A DNA stretch of 64,000 nt from the NCBI GenBank assembly GCA_027704905.1, contig CM051001.1, positions 30,700,636-30,764,635 on the forward strand. The letters are read 5' to 3'. A model generated the notes under the pieces. The model saw nothing but the letters and a program-made list of their open reading frames with translations. It searched no databases and was not told the origin of the DNA. This document shows, one piece after another, positions 22,432-35,680 of this stretch; position 1 is the stretch's first letter; every line of letters starts with the position of its first letter. The DNA comes from Muraenolepis orangiensis (taxonomy: Eukaryota > Chordata > Actinopteri > Gadiformes > Muraenolepididae). A program made the translations under genes and the position numbers.

Positions 22432-24795
22432 ATGGAACAAAGGGGATGCGAGGCGCGGAGACCGCGTCGGTGGTGCGTCGTGTTGGGCGTCGTGCTCAAC
22501 CTTCTGCGGAGCGGAGCTTTGGCACAGATCCGCTATTCTGTGTACGAGGAGGTGACCGAGGGCACGGTCGTTGGGAATATAGCCAAGGATCTGGGCCTGG
22601 ATAAGAGCACGTTTGACTCCAGAGGGTATCGTATTGTGGCGGGTTCCAACGACCCCCTTTTCCAGGTCAATACAGATGATGGAATATTGTATGTGAGCAG
22701 AAAGATCGACAGAGAGGAGGTGTGCGAACGAATCACTCATTGTTTGATCAACCTGAAAACCGTACTCGAGAACCCTTTGGAGATACACTACGTGTCCGTG
22801 GAGATACTTGATGTAAATGATCACTCTCCGAGTTTTCCCGAAAAGGAGAAACATCTCGAAATTTCCGAGTCTGCGTTACCGGGAGCGAGATTACAGCTCC
22901 AAGCGGCGCGCGACCCCGACGGCGGACCGTTCTCGGTTCAGGAATATAAATTGAGCCATAACGAACATTTCCGAGTGGAAGTCAAGGATAGAGGAGAAGA
23001 CCGCAAAGTACCATTTTTAGTTCTGCAAAAGCAGTTGGACAGGGAAACGATTGCGAAACACAGGCTTATATTAACAGCCTTCGATGGAGGAAAACCGGCT
23101 AAATCAGGCGCTGTAGAAATTAATGTTGATGTTCTCGATGTAAATGATAACTCCCCTGTATTTGAAAAAGATGTTTACTCTGCCACATTAATCGAAAATG
23201 CTCCTATTGGATCAATAGTTATCCAGGTAAATGCGACTGATTTAGACCTAGACGCAAACGCTGAAGTAGTGTATTCATTCGGAAACGAAGTGGATGTAAA
23301 AATAACCGAACTGTTCACTGTGGATTCGGTTACAGGTGAAATACGAGTAGGAGGTCTGATTGACTTTGAGAAAAGCAATATATATGAGATTGATATTCAG
23401 GCTTCTGACAAGGGGCAGGTTCCTTTAACCACTGACAAAAGTGTCACTATCACCGTAGTAGACGTTAACGACAACGCACCAGAAATAGAAGTGACGTCAT
23501 TTTCCAGCACCGTGCCGGAGGACGCACGAATCGGAAGTACCGTGGCTCTGATCAGCGTCCGCGACCTGGACTCGGGTGTGAACGGGAAAGTCATTTGCAC
23601 CGTAACGGAGGACGTCCCGTTCACCTTATCTGCGTCTTTACAGGACGACATGTACGCCCTTGTCACCAAGTCAAAGCTGGACAGAGAACGGAGGTCTCAG
23701 TACCACGTGACTGTCGTAGCGAGAGACGCAGGTGTGCCATCCTTGTCGTGTGAAAAGACCATAAGCGTTGTTGTGTCAGACGTGAATGATAATTATCCAG
23801 AGTTTTCATTAAGCCCCTACGACTTTTATGTGACAGAAAACAACGCTGCGGGGGGCTCTATTTTCTCAGTGAAAGCTTCGGATCTTGATGAAGGTGATAA
23901 TGCTGTTATTTCCTATCAAATTCTGCGAGACGGGGGAGGCGAGAGGAGCAAGTTCGTGTCGTTTCTGAACATCAACCCAGAGAGTGGCGACATTTTAGCG
24001 CATAAGAGCCTCGACTTTGAGACTTTAAAAACGTTTAACCTTAAAGTCGTTGCCACAGATTCTGGCTCACCTTCTTTAAGCAGAAATGTCACTATCAACG
24101 TGTTTGTTTTAGATCAAAATGACAACACGCCTGTCATTATTTATCCTGTTACCGCGAACGGTTCTTCTGAAGGAGTCGAGGAGGTTCCTCGAAATGTTCC
24201 TGCTGGCCACCTGGTGACTAAAGTGAGAGCCTACGACGCTGATCTAGGATACAACGGCTGGCTGTTGTTCTCACTACAGGAAGTTAGTGACCACAGTCTC
24301 TTTGGTTTGGACCGCTATACTGGACGGATAAGAACACTGCGCTCATTCACAGAGGCAGACGAGGCTCAACATAAACTGGTCATACTGGTCAAAGACAATG
24401 GGAACGTGTCCCTCTCAGCAACAGCTACTGTGGTTGTCAAGCTGGTGGAGCCCAAAGAGGCCATTTCAGCTTCTGATGTGAAAAGTGCAGCGACGGACAT
24501 CGGGGATAGTGGCGTGACATTTTATTTAATGATAACTCTGGCTTCAGTTTCAACTCTTTTTCTCATCAGTATTATTGTGCTGATTGCAATGCAGTGCTCT
24601 AAAACCACGGACGTATCCTCCAAGTATTTACCAGAACCAAACTATGACGGAACTCTGTGTCACAGCATCCAGTACCGATCTGGAGAGAAACGCTACATGT
24701 TAGTTGGACCCAGGATGAGTATAGGATCTACTATAGTCCCGGGAAGCAATGGGAATACTCTAGTGGTTCCTGACAGGAGGAGCACATCTGCAGAG
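22432..24795 (+). CDS. pcdha: Protocadherin alpha variable exon v8, intact
   Basis: Intact, 788 codons. Start at MEQRGCEARR in a CCATGG context. Signal peptide ends GALA before QIRYS. EC1 has C-ERITH-C. It is nearly identical to v9 and v10 except for a patch in EC3 (about 23250-23430), where it reads NAEVVYSFGNEVDVKITELF against NGEVVYSFGEEVDLKLTDLF in v9. The patch runs on to QASDKGQVPLTT. The rest of EC3-EC6 is again near identical. EC6 has the Glu-Ala-Asp (not Glu-Thr-Asp) allele. Donor GTAAGA at 24796. The patch lies in a repeat that contributes to homophilic specificity in this family, so v8 may recognise itself differently from v9/v10 (inference). Confidence 0.95.
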
Positions 24796-25186
24796 GTAAG
24801 ACAGCTTTGCTACATCACATGCTACAATGCATACATTAAACATTTACAATTGTTTAAAACCTTTCGAGGATATGTTTGAGAATTGACATAGATGAATGGT
24901 AATGTTAAGGAGATGCACACATCATCCACGGTTTAAGTTTAACAATGATTTGGTGTTGCCAAGGGAGCTGACCAAACCTGCCTAAGATATCTATGTTTAT
25001 AGCACGTCCACTTGATGCCACTTCTATAAGCACGTAGCTTTATTCAGGCTGACACTTGGCTATTCAGATGTCTCAAACCTTGAGAAATATCTCTTGTAAT
25101 GGCATGGTACAGGTTGTTTATTTAAATCACTGCAGAATATATTAAAGCGTTATATCATTTGTTTTCAAGCTCATATATTTGCTGTC

Positions 25187-25207
25187 GGAGCTGTCCACGG
25201 GGCTGGA
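25187..25207 (-). promoter_or_regulatory. Degraded RE1-like site upstream of v9
   Basis: About 16 of 21 to the RE1 consensus; the right half is intact (GGACAGC on the - strand) but the left half has lost TTCAGCACC. Probably weak or dead. Confidence 0.45.
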
Positions 25208-25530
25208 ACGGCGTGCTGCCTGGTTTTTGGCAGGGCATTTGATAACGCCATTACAATATTATAACATTAATGGCGACGACAATGACAATTGCTAAACATT
25301 ATTCTTCAAGGAATAGACCGACTACCACAAATACAATTAATAATAACAATAATACATAACAATGCTGATATTGATAACAACATTTATGATTCTATTATTT
25401 TTATTATAATTATTATTTGTATATACTTCTTTATTATGATCATTATTAGCAGTAGTATTATGATTAATATTAGTTGTAGTATCATTCAACAAAATGGTTA
25501 TCATGCGAGAACAGTGATTCTTCATCCTAA

Positions 25531-25549
25531 CGCTTGGTGTCAGTATGTT
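25531..25549 (+). promoter_or_regulatory. CSE promoter element of v9
   Basis: Identical core to v8 (CGCTTGGTGTCAGTATGTT); about 260 bp before the ATG. Confidence 0.7.
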
Positions 25550-25808
25550 GTCACGAGGCTTCCCTCTGGTTTGTGTTTCGTCACAGACGTTAAGGTCCAC
25601 CCCCTAACAACGGTTCGATGTTCCTCAAACCGTCTACGTGTTATAGTCTACGGTCGAAAAATACAATGTAGGACGTTTTTACTAACAGCGTACATGGGAT
25701 GGGAAGGACGCACTTTGGGCTACAACGGATTTGACACACTGCATATCGTATATAACACAATCGCAGGCCATTCATAGAAGGACCGTATATTTATATTTTT
25801 ACAAAACC

Positions 25809-28171
25809 ATGGAACAAAGGGGATGCGAGGCGCGGAGACCGCGTCGGTGGTGCGTCGTGTTGGGCGTCGTGCTCAACCTTCTGCGGAGCGGAGCTTTGGC
25901 ACAGATCCGCTATTCTGTGTACGAGGAGGTGACCGAGGGCACGGTCGTTGGGAATATAGCCAAGGATCTGGGCCTGGATAAGAGCACGTTTGACTCCAGA
26001 GGGTATCGTATTGTGGCGGGTTCCGACGACCCCTTTTCCAGGTCAATACAGATGATGGAATATTGTATGTGAGCAGAAAGATCGACAGAGAGGAGGTGTG
26101 CGAACGAATCACTCATTGTTTGATCAACCTGAAAACCGTACTCGAGAACCCTTTGGAGATACACTACGTGTCCGTGGAGATACTTGATGTAAATGATCAC
26201 TCTCCGAGTTTTCCCGAAAAGGAGAAACATCTCGAGATTTCCGAGTCTGCCTTACCGGGAGCGAGATTACAGCTCCAAGCGGCGCGCGACCCCGACGGCG
26301 GACCGTTCTCGGTTCAGGAATATAAATTGAGCCATAACGAACATTTCCGAGTGGAAGTCAAGGATAGAGGAGAAGACCGCAAAGTACTATTTTTAGTTCT
26401 GCAAAAGCAGTTGGACAGGGAAACGGTTGCGAAACACAGGCTTATATTAACAGCCTTCGATGGAGGAAAACCGGCTAAATCAGGCGCTGTAGAAATTAAT
26501 GTTGATGTTCTCGATGTAAATGATAACTCCCCTGTATTTGAAAAAGATGTTTACTCTGCCACATTAATCGAAAATGCTCCTATTGGATCAATAGTTATCC
26601 AGGTAAATGCGACTGATTTTGATCTTGATGCAAATGGGGAAGTAGTGTATTCGTTTGGGGAAGAAGTCGATTTAAAATTAACGGATTTATTCAGTGTTGA
26701 TCCAAACAACGGTGAACTTCGAGTTAAAGGCATGATAGACTTTGAGAAAAGCAAGAGTTATGTAATTGATATTCAGGCATCCGACAAGGGGCATGCTCCT
26801 TTAAAAACGGACAAAAGTGTCACTATCACCGTTGTAGACGTTAACGACAACGCACCAGAAATAGAAGTGACGTCATTTTCCAGCACCGTGCCGGAGGACG
26901 CACGAATCGGAAGTACCGTGGCTCTGATCAGCGTCCGCGACCTGGACTCGGGTGTGAACGGGAAAGTAATTTGCACCGTAACGGAGGACGTCCCGTTCAC
27001 CTTATCTGCGTCTTTACAGGACGACATGTACGCCCTCGTCACCAAGTCAAAGCTGGACAGAGAACGGAGGTCTCAGTACCACGTGACTGTCGTAGCGAGA
27101 GACGCAGGTGTGCCACCCTTGTCGTGTGAAAAGACCATAAGCGTTGTTGTGTCAGACGTGAATGATAATTATCCAGAGTTTTCATTAAGCCCCTACGACT
27201 TTTATGTGACAGAAAACAACGCTGCGGGGGGCTCTATTTTCTCAGTGAAAGCTTCGGATCTTGATGAAGGTGATAATGCTGTTATTTCCTATCAAATTCT
27301 GCGAGACGGGGGAGGCGAGAGGAGCAAGTTCGTGTCGTTTCTGAACATCAACCCAGAGAGTGGCGACATTTTAGCGCATAAGAGCCTCGACTTTGAGACT
27401 TTAAAAACGTTTAACCTTAAAGTCGTTGCCACAGATTCTGGCTCACCTTCTTTAAGCAGAAATGTCACTATCAACGTGTTCGTTTTAGATCAAAACGACA
27501 ACACGCCTGTCATTATTTATCCTGTTACCGCGAACGGTTCTTCTGAAGGAGTCGAGGAGGTTCCTCGAAATGTTCCTGCAGGCCACCTGGTGACTAAAGT
27601 GAGAGCCTACGACGCTGATCTAGGATACAACGGCTGGCTGTTGTTCTCACTACAGGAAGTTAGTGACCACAGTCTCTTTGGTTTGGACCGCTATACTGGA
27701 CGGATAAGAACACTGCGCTCATTCACAGAGGCAGACGAGGCTCAACATAAACTGGTCATACTGGTCAAAGACAATGGGAACGTGTCCCTCTCAGCAACAG
27801 CTACTGTGGTTGTCAAGCTGGTGGAGCCCAAAGAGGCCATTTCAGCTTCTGATGTGAAAAGTGCAGCGACGGACATCGGGGATAGTGGCGTGACATTTTA
27901 TTTAATGATAACTCTGGCTTCAGTTTCAACTCTTTTTCTCATCAGTATTATTGTGCTGATTGCAATGCAGTGCTCTAAAACCACGGACGTATCCTCCAAG
28001 TATTTACCAGAACCAAACTATGACGGAACTCTGTGTCACAGCATCCAGTACCGATCTGGAGAGAAACGCTACATGTTAGTTGGACCCAGGATGAGTATAG
28101 GATCTACTATAGTCCCGGGAAGCAATGGGAATACTCTAGTGGTTCCTGACAGGAGGAGCACATCTGCAGAG
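25809..28171 (+). CDS. pcdha: Protocadherin alpha variable exon v9, one-base frameshift
   Basis: Same start, signal peptide and EC1 as v8/v10. In EC1 a C-run at about 26030-26033 has four C where v8 has five, so the frame ends at TGA 26070-26072, before the C-x5-C loop. From there the second frame is open through EC6, membrane span and stub. With one C restored it would be 788 codons, equal to v8 and v10. EC3 follows the v10 version. Glu-Ala-Asp allele in EC6. As the only lesion is one base in a homopolymer of an otherwise perfect copy, an assembly error is likely. Confidence 0.88.
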
Positions 28172-28553
28172 GTAAGACAGCTTTGCTACATCAGCTACAA
28201 CATTAAACATTTACAATTGTTTAAAACCTTTCGAGGATATGTTTGAGAATTTACATAGATTAATGGTAATTTTAAGGAGATGCACACATCATACATGGTT
28301 TAAGTTTAACATTGATTTGGTGTTGCCAAGGGAGCTGACCAAACCTGCCTACGATATCTATGTTTATAGCACGTCGACTTGATGCCACTTCTATAAGCAC
28401 GTAGCTTTATTCAGGCTGACACTTGGCTATTCAGATGTCTCAAACCTTGAGAAATATCTCTTGTAATGGCATGGTACATGTTGTTTATTTAAATCACTGC
28501 AGAATATATTAAAGCGTTATATCATTTGTTTTCAAGCTCATATATTTGCTGTC

Positions 28554-28574
28554 GGAGCTGTCCACGGTTCTGAA
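28554..28574 (-). promoter_or_regulatory. RE1-like site upstream of v10
   Basis: - strand TTCAGAACCGTGGACAGCTC; about 17 of 21 to consensus, better kept than the v9 copy. Confidence 0.5.
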
Positions 28575-28897
28575 ACGGCGTGCTGCCTGGTTTTTGGCAG
28601 GGCATTTGATAACACCATTACAATATTATAACATTAATGGCGACGACAATGACAATTGCTAAACATTATTCTTCAAGGAATAGACCGACTACCACAAATA
28701 CAATTAATAATAACCATAATACATAACAATGCTGATATTGATAACAACATTTATGATTCTATTATTTTTATTATAATTATTATTTGTATATACTTCTTTA
28801 TTATGATCATTATTAGCAGTAGTATTATGATCAATATTAGTTGTAGTATCATTCAACGAAATGGTTATCATGCGAGAACAGTGATTCTTTATCCTAA

Positions 28898-28916
28898 CGC
28901 TTGGTGTCAGTATGTT
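28898..28916 (+). promoter_or_regulatory. CSE promoter element of v10
   Basis: Same core as v8 and v9; about 260 bp before the ATG. Confidence 0.7.
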
Positions 28917-29175
28917 GTCACGAGGCTTCCCTCTGGTTTGTGTTTGGTCACAGACGTTAAGGTCCACCCCCTAACAACGGTTCGATGTTCCTCAAACCGT
29001 CTACGTGTTATAGTCTACGGTCGAAAAATACAATGTAGGACGTTTGTACTAACAGCGTACATGGGATGGGAAGGACGCACTTTCGGCTACAACGGATTTG
29101 ACATACTGCATATCGTATATAACACAATCGCAGGCCATTCATAGAAGGACCGTATATTTGTATTTTTACAAAACC

Positions 29176-31539
29176 ATGGAACAAAGGGGATGCGAGGCGC
29201 GGAGACCGCGTCGGTGGTGCGTCGTGTTGGGCGTCGTGCTCAACCTTCTGCGGAGCGGAGCTTTGGCACAGATCCGCTATTCTGTGTACGAGGAGGTGAC
29301 CGAGGGCACGGTCGTTGGGAATATAGCCAAGGATCTGGGCCTGGATAAGAGCACGTTTGACTCCAGAGGGTATCGTATTGTGGCGGGTTCCGACGACTCC
29401 CTTTTCCAGGTCAATACAGATGATGGAATATTGTATGTGAGCAGAAAGATCGACAGAGAGGAGGTGTGCGAACGAATCACTCATTGTTTGATCAACCTGA
29501 AAACCGTACTCGAGAACCCTTTGGAGATACACTACGTGTCCGTGGAGATACTTGATGTAAATGATCACTCTCCGAGTTTTCCCGAAAAGGAGAAACATCT
29601 CGAGATTTCCGAGTCTGCGTTACCGGGAGCGAGATTACAGCTCCAAGCGGCGCGCGACCCCGACGGCGGACCGTTCTCGGTTCAGGAATATAAATTGAGC
29701 CATAACGAACATTTCCGAGTGGAAGTCAAGGATAGAGGAGAAGACCGCAAAGTACCATTTTTAGTTCTGCAAAAGCAGTTGGACAGGGAAACGGTTGCGA
29801 AACACAGGCTTATATTAACAGCCTTCGATGGAGGAAAACCGGCTAAATCAGGCGCTGTGGAAATTAATGTTGATGTTCTCGATGTAAATGATAACTCCCC
29901 TGTATTTGAAAAAGATGTTTACTCTGCCACATTAATCGAAAATGCTCCTATTGGATCAATAGTTATCCAGGTAAATGCGACTGATTTTGATCTTGATGCA
30001 AATGGGGAAGTAGTGTATTCGTTTGGGGAAGAAATCGATTTAAAATTAACGGATTTATTCAGTGTTGATCCAAACAATGGTGAACTTCGAGTTAAAGGCA
30101 TGATAGACTTTGAGAAAAGCAAGAGTTATGTCATTGATATTCAGGCATCTGACAAGGGGCATGCTCCTTTAAAAACGGACAAAAGTGTCACTATCACCGT
30201 AGTAGACGTTAACGACAACGCACCAGAAATAGAAGTGACGTCATTTTCCAGCACCGTGCCGGAGGACGCACGAATCGGAAGTACCGTGGCTCTGATCAGC
30301 GTCCGCGACCTGGACTCGGGAGTGAACGGGAAAGTAATTTGCACCGTAACGGAGGACGTCCCGTTCACCTTATCTGCGTCTTTACAGGACGACATGTACG
30401 CCCTCGTCACCAAGTCAAAGCTGGACAGAGAACGAAGGTCTCAGTACCACGTGACTGTCGTGGCGAGAGACGCAGGTGTGCCACCCTTGTCGTGTGAAAA
30501 GACCATAAGCGTTGTTGTGTCAGACGTGAATGATAATTATCCAGAGTTTTCATTAAGCCCCTACGACTTTTATGTGACAGAAAACAACGCTGCGGGGGGC
30601 TCTATTTTCTCAGTGAAAGCTTCGGATCTTGATGAAGGTGATAATGCTGTTATTTCCTATCAAATTATGCGAGACGGGGGAGGCGAGAGGAGCAAGTTCG
30701 TGTCGTTTCTGAACATCAACCCAGAGAGTGGCGACATTTTAGCGCATAAGAGCCTCGACTTTGAGACTTTAAAAACGTTTAACCTTAAAGTCGTTGCCAC
30801 AGATTCTGGCTCACCTTCTTTAAGCAGAAATGTCACTATCAACGTGTTCGTTTTAGATCAAAACGACAACACGCCTGTCATTATTTATCCTGTTACCGCG
30901 AACGGTTCTTCTGAAGGAGTCGAGGAGGTTCCTCGAAATGTTCCTGCAGGCCACCTGGTGACTAAAGTGAGAGCCTACGACGCTGATCTAGGATACAACG
31001 GCTGGCTGTTGTTCTCACTACAGGAAGTTAGTGACCACAGTCTCTTTGGTTTGGACCGCTATACTGGACGGATAAGAACACTGCGCTCATTCACAGAGAC
31101 AGACGAGGCTCAACATAAACTGGTCATACTGGTCAAAGACAATGGGAACGTGTCCCTCTCAGCAACAGCTACTGTGGTTGTCAAGCTGGTGGAGCCCAAA
31201 GAGGCCATTTCAGCTTCTGATGTGAAAAGTGCAGCGACGGACATCGGGGATAGTGGCGTGACATTTTATTTAATGATAACTCTGGCTTCAGTTTCAACTC
31301 TTTTTCTCATCAGTATTATTGTGCTGATTGCAATGCAGTGCTCTAAAACCACGGACGTATCCTCCAAGTATTTACCAGAACCAAACTATGACGGAACTCT
31401 GTGTCACAGCATCCAGTACCGATCTGGAGAGAAACGCTACATGTTAGTTGGACCCAGGATGAGTATAGGATCTACTATAGTCCCGGGAAGCAATGGGAAT
31501 ACTCTAGTGGTTCCTGACAGGAGGAGCACATCTGCAGAG
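29176..31539 (+). CDS. pcdha: Protocadherin alpha variable exon v10, intact
   Basis: Intact, 788 codons, start MEQRGCEARR. Third member of the v8-v10 triplet and nearly the same protein as a repaired v9. Unlike both sisters, its EC6 has the Glu-Thr-Asp allele. Its 3' flank after the donor (GTAAGA, 31540) is not the v7/v8/v9 type: it runs at once into an ATT/AAT repeat. This marks the right end of the triplicated unit and shows that the 3' block was converted separately from the EC1-EC5 part. Confidence 0.95.
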
Positions 31540-31563
31540 GTAAGAAAGCTTTCATTGCGGAAT

Positions 31564-31600
31564 ATTATTATTAATAATAATAATAATAATAATAATAATT
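31564..31600 (+). repeat. (AAT)n microsatellite in the v10 intron
   Basis: About 12 AAT/ATT units starting 24 bases after the splice donor. Confidence 0.9.
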
Positions 31601-31925
31601 ACATTACAATTATAATGACAGTCATAATAATCCGACAATCATAATCATTATACTAATTATAAAAATCATAATATCGATTTAAATGTTAATGTCTTCAAAT
31701 ATCAGATCACGGTGTGTATCATTTAGAAATAATATATTTGCGAATTGAGAATGATTTGGTTTAAGTTTACAATGGCATTAATGTTCACAAAAACTTTACG
31801 CATGTGTTATGTTACTCGATGCCATTTCTATGTTGGCCATCTATCACGCTATGTTTACAGTTAACAATTGTCCGCTGTTAACATTGTCTCCAATTGTCTA
31901 TCCAAGGCGACTGTACCACATTTAA

Positions 31926-31947
31926 TCACATGGTGTCAGTGTAGACC
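31926..31947 (+). promoter_or_regulatory. CSE promoter element of v11
   Basis: TCACATGGTGTCAGTGTAGA; about 262 bp before the ATG. Confidence 0.65.
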
Positions 31948-32208
31948 TGCTATACATTCATCTTGCTTCTAAAGGAGCTTCTAGACCCATCCCTATCGTG
32001 TGTTGGCGAAAATCACAGCCACTACAAAATCATCTGAGAGCTGACAATCGGAACGAAGCACGTCGGCTATAATCTTAGCAGTACCCTCTGTTTTTGCAAC
32101 AGAGAATAACCTACGGTACTGATCCATGGCTATAATGAGCGCGGAGTATATATACTGTTACTAATACTATTGTAATAACGTGGAATTATACGAATATTCT
32201 CCGCAAAG

Positions 32209-34569
32209 ATGGAACAAAGAGGACAGCGGTCACGGACCAAATACTCGTGGTGGGTCGCGATCGTGGCCTGTTTAGATGTATTGTGGAGCGGAGCGTTTGC
32301 TCAAATCAGATATTCGATCTCAGAAGAGGTAAAAGATGGAACGGTCGTGGGGAACATCGCTAAGGATTTGGGACTGGATAAGAGCACGTTACACGACAGA
32401 GGATACCGTATCGTAGCCGGTTCAACGAAGCCTTTGTTTCGCGTGAATCGGGAGGATGGCATCTTGTACGTGAACGGTAAAGTGGACAGGGAAGAGATTT
32501 GTGAGCGGAGCAGTGTGTGCGTGATTAACCTGAAGACGGTATTAGAAAACCCCCTCGAGATTCATTACGTGGCCGTCGAGATACTGGACGTAAATGACCA
32601 TTCACCCACCTTCCCAGAGGCCGAGGAACGGCTGGATATATTTGAGTCGGCTTTGCCGGGAGCGCGGTTTCAGCTGCAGCCTGCGCTAGACCCAGACGTT
32701 GGCCCATATTCTGTTCAGCACTATAAACTTAGTGTTAATGACCACTTTCGTGTAGAAGTCAAAGAAAGAGGGAAAGACGTTAAAATACCATTTTTGATTT
32801 TACACAAGCCATTAGACAGAGAGTCTGTTAGACAACACGCACTACAGCTTACAGCAACAGACGGCGGTCGGCCCGTCAAGTCTGGAATGATTGAAATCCT
32901 GGTTGGAGTCCTTGATGTAAATGACAATTCCCCTATTTTTACCAAAGAAACGTATTCTGCTAATTTAAACGAGAACACCCCTCCTGGATCAGTTGTAATT
33001 ACAATAAATGCAACAGATGCAGATGAGGGTGCAAACGGTAACATTGTTTATTCATTTGGTAATCGAGTAGATCAAAGTTTGCGACAAATGTTTAATATAG
33101 ACCCAAAGACTGGTCTAATAAAGGTTACAGGTTTGATCGATTTTGAAGAAAGGGAAAGTTATGAAATTGATATTCAAGCTTCAGATCAGGGTACTATTCC
33201 ATTGTCAACCGACAAAAGTGTTGTAATAAACATAATTGATATAAACGACAATATTCCTGAAATTGAAGTTATGTCATTTTCAAAATCCATCCCAGAGGAT
33301 TCTAGAGTTGGAACAACTGTGGCCCTGATTAGTGTCAATGATCCTGATTCGGCTCTCAATGGAAAAGTGAAGTGCTCTATAAGTGAAGATGTCCCGTTTG
33401 CTTTATCTCCGACATTGCAAGACAACATGCATGCAATTGTCACAAAGACAAAGTTGGACAGAGAGCTGAAAGCCGACTATGATATTGTAATATCAGCCGA
33501 GGACGCGGGGGAACCGCCCTTGTCATCTTTCAAAGCCATACATGTGGCGATCTCGGATATAAATGACAATAGTCCAGAGTTTGTGTTAAGTTCCTACACT
33601 TTCTATATAGCTGAAAATAACGATGCTGGCGCTTCAGTGTTTTCAGTGAAAGCCTTCGATCGTGATTCGGGTGAAAATGCTCTCATCTCATACCACATTT
33701 TGAGAGCCGGGGTAGAGGACAACAAAATGTCAATGTTCCTAAACATTAACTCTGAAAATGGTGACGTTTCGGCACTGACACGTTTTAATTTTGAAACGTT
33801 GAAAACATTCAAATTCCAAGTGGCTGCAACAGACTCTGGGATTCCACCGCTGAGCAGCAATGTCACCATTAATGTTTTCATTCTGGACCAGAACGACAAC
33901 GCTCCCGTCATCGTGTATCCACAGAGTGCTAACGGTTCATCTGAGGGAGTGGAGGAGATTCCACGAAATGCAAATGCAGGCTATTTGGTGACAAAGGTGA
34001 GGGCCTATGACCCTGACATTGGATACAACGGCTGGCTGTTGTTCTCACTACAGGAAGTTAGTGACCACAGTCTCTTTGGTTTGGACCGCTATACTGGACG
34101 GATAAGAACACTGCGCTCATTCACAGAGACAGACGAGGCTCAACATAAACTGGTCATACTGGTCAAAGACAATGGGAACGTGTCCCTCTCAGCAACAGCT
34201 ACTGTGGTTGTCAAGCTGGTGGAGCCCAAAGAGGCCATTTCAGCTTCTGATGTGAAAAGTGCAGCGACGGACATCGGGGATAGTGGCGTGACATTTTATT
34301 TAATGATAACTCTGGCTTCAGTTTCAACTCTTTTTCTCATCAGTATTATCGTGCTGATTGCAATGCAATGCTCTAAAACCACGGACGTATCCTCCAAGTA
34401 TTTACCAGAACCAAACTATGACGGAACTCTGTGTCACAGCATCCAGTATCGATCTGGAGAGAAACGCTACATGTTAGTTGGACCCAGGATGAGTATAGGA
34501 TCGACTATAGTCCCGGGAAGCAATGGGAATACTCTAGTGGTTCCTGACAGGAGGAGCACATCTGCAGAG
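32209..34569 (+). CDS. pcdha: Protocadherin alpha variable exon v11, intact
   Basis: Intact, 787 codons. Start MEQRGQRSRT; signal peptide ends GAFA before QIRYS. EC1 with C-ERSSV-C; EC1/2 linker DVNDHSP. EC2-EC5 are unique in the window and not part of a recent duplication. EC6 starts with its own version (EEIPRNANAGYLVTKVRAYD then PDIGYN); the family-wide identical block begins at about 34021 with GYNGWLLF. Compared with neighbours this is a late conversion edge. Donor GTAAGA at 34570. The 3' flank belongs to the v12-v19 flank type. Confidence 0.95.
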
Positions 34570-35402
34570 GTAAGAAATGACAACTACGCATATTTTATTG
34601 AGTATGGTTGTCCCAAATGTTTTGGTTGAAGAACACTAATATGATCATCCATAATTGTCCATTACATTTAAACTAATTCTGCGTGGTGTGGTACTTTACT
34701 CATCATACTATATATATATATATATATATCCTCAAACGAATACCATAGAATTGAAAAAGTAAGTAGACGTATTTGATGAAAAACAGCTTGCTATTAACAA
34801 TAAATGATTCTCAAACTTTGAAGGGATGATCTCAAACCCTTTCATGAAACTAGATAAATATAATATACTGTAAGTGTGACATGACTTCAAGAAATCGCAG
34901 GTGCTATTTGCACACAATTGTATTTCCTCTTCATCCGTCTGGAATTCTTTACAAACTAAATGGGACATTTAGCAGAAGTGCATTTCCTCAGTCATTTTAT
35001 ATTAGTCTTTTGCGTAGCAATGTGTGAGGAATCGCGCGGCTTCCTCTCGAGTTGCCGCTTGAGTTTAAAGGTTGTCGGTGGAAAACCAGAAGTCCGACTG
35101 ACTGCGTCACAGCAGGTTGGTCGCGCCTGACACGAAGGATGCTGATGCTGAAACAGTTAGAGCTTGTGATATCCTAAGTATGCATCACATTTCACACAAC
35201 TTACGCTTTCGCGTGGGAGTGAATGGGAGGGCAATTCATCACGCGTCACACAAGTACAGACAGGTTTGCAGTGCATTCTGGGACATGTAGTGCAGCGGAT
35301 TGCGGAAATCAGAGATGCAGGTGGAAATTAATTGAAACCTCAAATTTGGCTTCGGGCCTGTTTTTTTGTCGCCGCGGGTCTTGTGTTTGACGCAGAAGAT
35401 GG

Positions 35403-35423
35403 AATGCTGTCCGTGGTGCTGAA
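35403..35423 (-). promoter_or_regulatory. RE1/NRSE-like silencer site upstream of v12
   Basis: - strand holds the full RE1 core TTCAGCACCACGGACAGC without mismatch; only the last three positions differ. 500 bp before the ATG, 238 bp before the CSE. Confidence 0.75.
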
Positions 35424-35660
35424 ATAGACTACACGTTTGATGATGTCATTTCATTGCTCTTGCAAGTATCGAAGGATTAAAGAGTGCAGGGCTTTCGCAC
35501 GTCATACATGTTGTCAATGTATGACAGTACATTTTATAAAATATTATAATTTTTATTACTAACAGGAAATAAACGTATAGTTGTAGTTGTTTAAACATTA
35601 TTGTTTCATTATAATTCGCTACCCTTTGGAGAAGGCAATATCCTGCAGTAACATTTACCA

Positions 35661-35680
35661 TCACGTGGTGTCAGTAAGTA
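35661..35680 (+). promoter_or_regulatory. CSE promoter element of v12
   Basis: TCACGTGGTGTCAGTAAGTA; the form used by v12 and v14-v19, about 243 bp before the ATG. The whole stretch from here to the ATG is nearly invariant in those seven promoters. Confidence 0.7.

Larger units (their letters stand above)
24796..25808 (+). other. Spacer v8-v9
   Basis: Donor GTAAGA at 24796. Nearly identical to the v9-v10 spacer: weak RE1-like site (25187-25207), an ATT-rich stretch (about 25330-25490) where v7-v8 has its satellite, and CSE (25531-25549). Confidence 0.78.
28172..29175 (+). other. Spacer v9-v10
   Basis: Donor GTAAGA at 28172. Duplicate of the v8-v9 spacer, with RE1-like site (28554-28574) and CSE (28898-28916). 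A 162-codon open frame through the spacer occurs in both copies but is explained by the duplication. Confidence 0.78.
31540..32208 (+). other. Spacer v10-v11
   Basis: Donor GTAAGA at 31540, AAT repeat (31564-31600), CSE (31926-31947). No RE1-like site seen. Confidence 0.72.

Noticed and set aside
25289..25777. 162-codon open frame repeated before v9 and v10
   Set aside because: It spans an ATT-rich stretch and the promoter (CSE). Its presence in two copies is explained by the duplication, and it ends before the exon start.
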